A stretch of DNA of 64,000 bases from a virus. Made by a program: the position numbers and the translations under genes. The notes beneath the pieces were generated by a model. The model saw only the letters and a program-made list of their open reading frames with translations. It made no database searches and was not told the origin of the DNA. The DNA lies in IMG/VR virus record IMGVR_UViG_3300038415_000014, positions 62,001 to 126,000 of that record. One strand, written 5' to 3'. Within the stretch, counting starts at the first letter, position 1, and every line of letters begins with the position of its first letter. Shown piece after piece: positions 61,437 through 64,000 of this stretch.

Positions 61437-63242
61437 TTAGAACCTAGACTCAGGTTCCTGAGGTGCTTCAGTCTTCTTCAGGTGAAGGTAATCAGCAATC
61501 TTCTTTGATACGTCAGTTTCTTCTACCAGTTTACGACCTACCTCACCGTAGATGCCTCTCATCACCTCATTGAACGTTGCATCGTTCACGGTGAACATGT
61601 CCCTCTCAAGCTTTTCCTTGGTATCCATTGGATCAATATTGAAAAGCTCAAGGATCACATCAATACTGATGCTCCCCTTCTGATAGAGATTGAACAGAGC
61701 ATCAAAGGTATCCTGCGAATCACGGAGAGCCAATCGAGTGAAGCTGAGACGTGGGTATAAGACAACCTCGTTGCCCCATTCATCCTCTTCAACGAAACCC
61801 TTTCTACGGGCGACTGGTTTGAATAGGTACTTCTCAACATATTCCTGAATCATCTCTCTGAAGAGCAAGTACCTAGTGTTGAGAACTTCGAGTTTTACAC
61901 GGTCACCAGAGAACGTTGACTCACCATTGAGTAGTGACTCTGTCACCCCAAGACCAGCAAACATTTGCTTGTCTGTGATCTCGTATTCGGTAGACAAGTC
62001 CAAAAGACGGTCACGCGCTCCGATATCCTCCCAGTGGACCTCGTAGTTCGTGATGATGCTGTAGTCAGGATCAACCAGAGACAAGTCAACTTGCTCACGT
62101 AGGTCCTCGACGTCCAACTCAGACAACCCCTCACCCCAGATGAGGCGCTTGGGGGTCATTGCACGGGTAGCAATAAGAGTCTGGGCCTGACGGAGCTTCT
62201 CTCTATAGTAGAGGGTCCGGAGACACCTATCGAGGATGCTGGCGCCCAAGTCCTCCCCAGCACCCCTTCGAGCTGCTAGGTGGTAACAGAATGAACCCTC
62301 ATCAGGGTCAGTACCTAAGGGGATCAACTTGCCGGATTCGATGTATTCACGTACCTCGGCCGGTATCTCTTCGACCATCTCCTGGGCGCGCTCATCACCG
62401 GCCTTGGCCTGAGTGAATAGAACCTTGTCCCGGTCACTAGGGATCAACTCGATTCGAGTCTTGTCCGTGAACGAGAAAGTTGTAAGCTTTACCTGGTCAA
62501 CGGGGAGGATGACCAGCTTGGACCACCCCTTGTAGTGCTTCTGGTAGTAAGCCAGGTCGCGCTCTTCATGGTCATCATAGGGCGAGACAACCTCTTCATC
62601 GGTTTCCGTACCTGAGCCGTCCTCATTAAGGACAGCCTTCGGGCGCCTCTCAACTCGGTTCCCGATATCGACCGGGATGTCAACGGATGAATCCTCAGCG
62701 AACAAGAACACGTTACCATCCAGCCAATAGTGGTGAACAGCCGTGATTAGTCGCTTGAAAAGATCAACCTTGTCACACATCCGCTCGAAGTAATCGAGGA
62801 TGTATTTTCCGTAGTTGTCCGCGCTCTTGAAACCCTGCGGACAAGTCCGAGGACGGGGGGTTGCCAACCTGACCTTTGATAGCGGCAACTCAGTGTGAAT
62901 GTCGATAGCTTGACCAACAAGTGGATCTGAGTTGTAAAAGTGGCGGTAAATCTCCCTCTTCTCTCGGAGGGACTGGGGTAGCTCAAGAAAGTCAGTGGAT
63001 AGCTGAGGAGAGAAGAACGAGCTTACTCCAGAGAGAGCAGTATTGGTTCCGGCGCCCGTGGGTACTGGGCCTCCATAGTTGCCCATCCCGCTCATATTCG
63101 AGGTACGAATACGCCGAGCTAGACGTTCCTTCTCGGTCAAGTTGGTGAACTTACCCTTTGCGGCGTAGGGGGCATACTGCCTACTGGTAGAGCTCCACGG
63201 AGGGGTGAACCCGCTCGGAGGAACATTGGTAAATCTAGCCAT
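61437..63242 (-). CDS. Portal protein
   Basis: 601 residues; the ATG overlaps the upstream stop (TAATG). The first 80 residues are extended and basic. The body has the portal layout: SLREKREIYRHFYNSDPLVGQAIDI, a beta wing (KLVILPVDQVKLTTFSFTD), a helix LRTLYYREKLRQAQTLIATRA, IIWGE-like LIWGEG, then DKQMFAGLGVTESLLNGESTF, a hallmark of portals of large myoviruses, and a helical C-terminal crown. The portal forms a twelve-part ring at the packaging vertex and gates DNA entry and exit. Confidence 0.92.
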   Translation of the reverse strand: MARFTNVPPSGFTPPWSSTSRQYAPYAAKGKFTNLTEKERLARRIRTSNMSGMGNYGGPVPTGAGTNTALSGVSSFFSPQLSTDFLELPQSLREKREIYRHFYNSDPLVGQAIDIHTELPLSKVRLATPRPRTCPQGFKSADNYGKYILDYFERMCDKVDLFKRLITAVHHYWLDGNVFLFAEDSSVDIPVDIGNRVERRPKAVLNEDGSGTETDEEVVSPYDDHEERDLAYYQKHYKGWSKLVILPVDQVKLTTFSFTDKTRIELIPSDRDKVLFTQAKAGDERAQEMVEEIPAEVREYIESGKLIPLGTDPDEGSFCYHLAARRGAGEDLGASILDRCLRTLYYREKLRQAQTLIATRAMTPKRLIWGEGLSELDVEDLREQVDLSLVDPDYSIITNYEVHWEDIGARDRLLDLSTEYEITDKQMFAGLGVTESLLNGESTFSGDRVKLEVLNTRYLLFREMIQEYVEKYLFKPVARRKGFVEEDEWGNEVVLYPRLSFTRLALRDSQDTFDALFNLYQKGSISIDVILELFNIDPMDTKEKLERDMFTVNDATFNEVMRGIYGEVGRKLVEETDVSKKIADYLHLKKTEAPQEPESRF

Positions 63243-63736
63243 TAGGGTAACTCCTCGCCATACAAGTCATCAATATCCGAAGTCGTTGTCTCCACTAGGC
63301 CCTGACTCACTAGGTCAACTTCCTCACTAGACATTGGTGGTATCCCATAAAGGGCTTCCAAAGGGTCTTTTCTGGCTTCGTGGGCTTTCTGCTTATCAGC
63401 CTCAACTCTAGCCAAACGTTGACTTTCTAACTGCCTTTGTCGGTTCCTATCCTCTGCATCACGAGAGACCACTGTCAGGATTCTATTTTCAACCCCAGCA
63501 GTTCGACGAGCAGCCTGGAATACCATCCCGGAGAAGCGCTTTCCTGAGTTGGCAATCGAGATGTACGAATAAGACGACTCATCCGCCATCCGCCTAGCCT
63601 TAGCGTAAAGGGTGGCATAGACCTCATTCAACTGTGCAGAATGATCCACCATCAGGTCACGAATACTGACAGCCTCTTCGCAAAGCTCTTCGATGCTCAT
63701 CTGAGCTGCTGGTTTTGAGGGCTGGTTAGAGGGCAT
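63242..63736 (-). CDS. Small helical head-module protein
   Basis: 164 residues, ATG at 63736, coupled to the portal by a TAATG overlap. It is helical and charged (IRDLMVDHSAQLNEVYATLY; RLARVEADKQKAHEARKDP) with an acidic end. Small genes just before portal often encode terminase-linked or assembly factors, but no motif shows it here. Confidence 0.7.
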   Translation of the reverse strand: MPSNQPSKPAAQMSIEELCEEAVSIRDLMVDHSAQLNEVYATLYAKARRMADESSYSYISIANSGKRFSGMVFQAARRTAGVENRILTVVSRDAEDRNRQRQLESQRLARVEADKQKAHEARKDPLEALYGIPPMSSEEVDLVSQGLVETTTSDIDDLYGEELP

Positions 63737-63739
63737 GGT

Positions 63740-63979
63740 CTAGATTGACGTTTGAAGACCTAAGTAATAACTGTTCAATACCTTGGGGATCTGAGCTACA
63801 AAGCCAACGAAGAAACCTGGTGCTAAAGGGTCATGAGTAATGGTCAATTCGTCTTCGTTAGTGAAGAAACCTCTCTTCGAGAAGTAAACAAGATCACCGC
63901 AGTGGTAAACTATAGGGACTAGAGGTCCTCCACCAGTACGTGACGCATAAGTATATTGTTCATAGGTGCTAGTGGACAT
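63740..63979 (-). CDS. Small protein at the window edge
   Basis: The best start is the ATG at 63979, with TAGGG upstream, giving 79 residues; an in-frame ATG at the window edge means a longer form cannot be excluded. The product has beta strands (GPLVPIVYHCGDLVYFSKRG, FFVGFVAQIPKVL). Looks like a small structural domain. No family recognised. Confidence 0.6.
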   Translation of the reverse strand: MSTSTYEQYTYASRTGGGPLVPIVYHCGDLVYFSKRGFFTNEDELTITHDPLAPGFFVGFVAQIPKVLNSYYLGLQTSI

Positions 63980-64000
63980 GAGAGCCCTACCGCTCATCAT

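Noticed and set aside
1-64000. tRNA genes, integrase, attachment sites or a terminase
   Set aside because: None seen; gaps are short and no protein shows terminase ATPase or recombinase motifs, so these must lie outside if present.

Overview
This window is a piece of a tailed bacteriophage genome: a contractile-tailed virus (myovirus morphology) that is probably large. It needs about 64 kb for head, neck, tail and part of the baseplate, and neither the terminase nor most of the baseplate is inside. I infer myovirus from a linked portal, prohead protease, HK97-like major capsid protein, tail sheath, tail tube, paired pre-tape-measure proteins, tape measure and LysM/gp53-like baseplate proteins. 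The genetic code is standard. Genes are tightly packed, often joined by TAATG or ATGA overlaps, with AGGAG-type ribosome sites and many GTG or TTG starts. Nothing in the sequence fixes the host.

Almost everything is read from the minus strand, so the biological order runs from 64000 down to 1. Head module (64000-48.9 kb): two small genes, portal, an unknown head gene, an endonuclease VII-like HNH gene, a KOW/zinc protein, a prohead protease split by a 417-residue intein, a glutamine-rich scaffold-like protein, a decoration-like protein and the major capsid protein. Then come a LAGLIDADG endonuclease cassette, a small unknown gene, an HU-like DNA-binding protein and head-associated unknowns. 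Accessory virion genes (48.9-42 kb): helical unknowns, a GIY-YIG endonuclease, a SWIM zinc-finger protein, a zinc ribbon and fibre-like proteins, including a Trp/Gln-rich collagen-like fibre. At 38.1-42.1 kb lies the only plus-strand gene, a 1322-residue protein with five GT-A glycosyltransferase domains. It is flanked by the fibre genes and by a four-repeat Ig-like (IPT-like) protein, the obvious candidate acceptors.

Neck and connector module (36.2-23.9 kb): carbohydrate-binding-like and Ig-like structural proteins, small paralogous pairs, connector-like proteins, a Dps-type ferritin with an apparently intact ferroxidase centre, an actin-like ATPase, a tail-terminator candidate and an FmdB-type zinc ribbon. 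Tail module (23.7-0 kb): a very large sheath (1535 aa). A 9-kb block of non-tail genes then separates sheath from tube: a zinc-finger/nuclease gene, a UvrD-type helicase, a Cys-rich protein, unknowns and an HNH gene. After it come the tube, two candidate tail-assembly chaperones, the tape measure and two related baseplate proteins, one with a lysozyme-like domain. A truncated baseplate gene runs off the left end.

The most notable features are the five-domain glycosyltransferase beside its likely substrates; heavy colonisation of the structural operon by mobile endonucleases (five free-standing types plus one intein), two with their own sigma70-like promoters; the sheath/tube interruption; and the Dps and actin-like genes in the neck operon.
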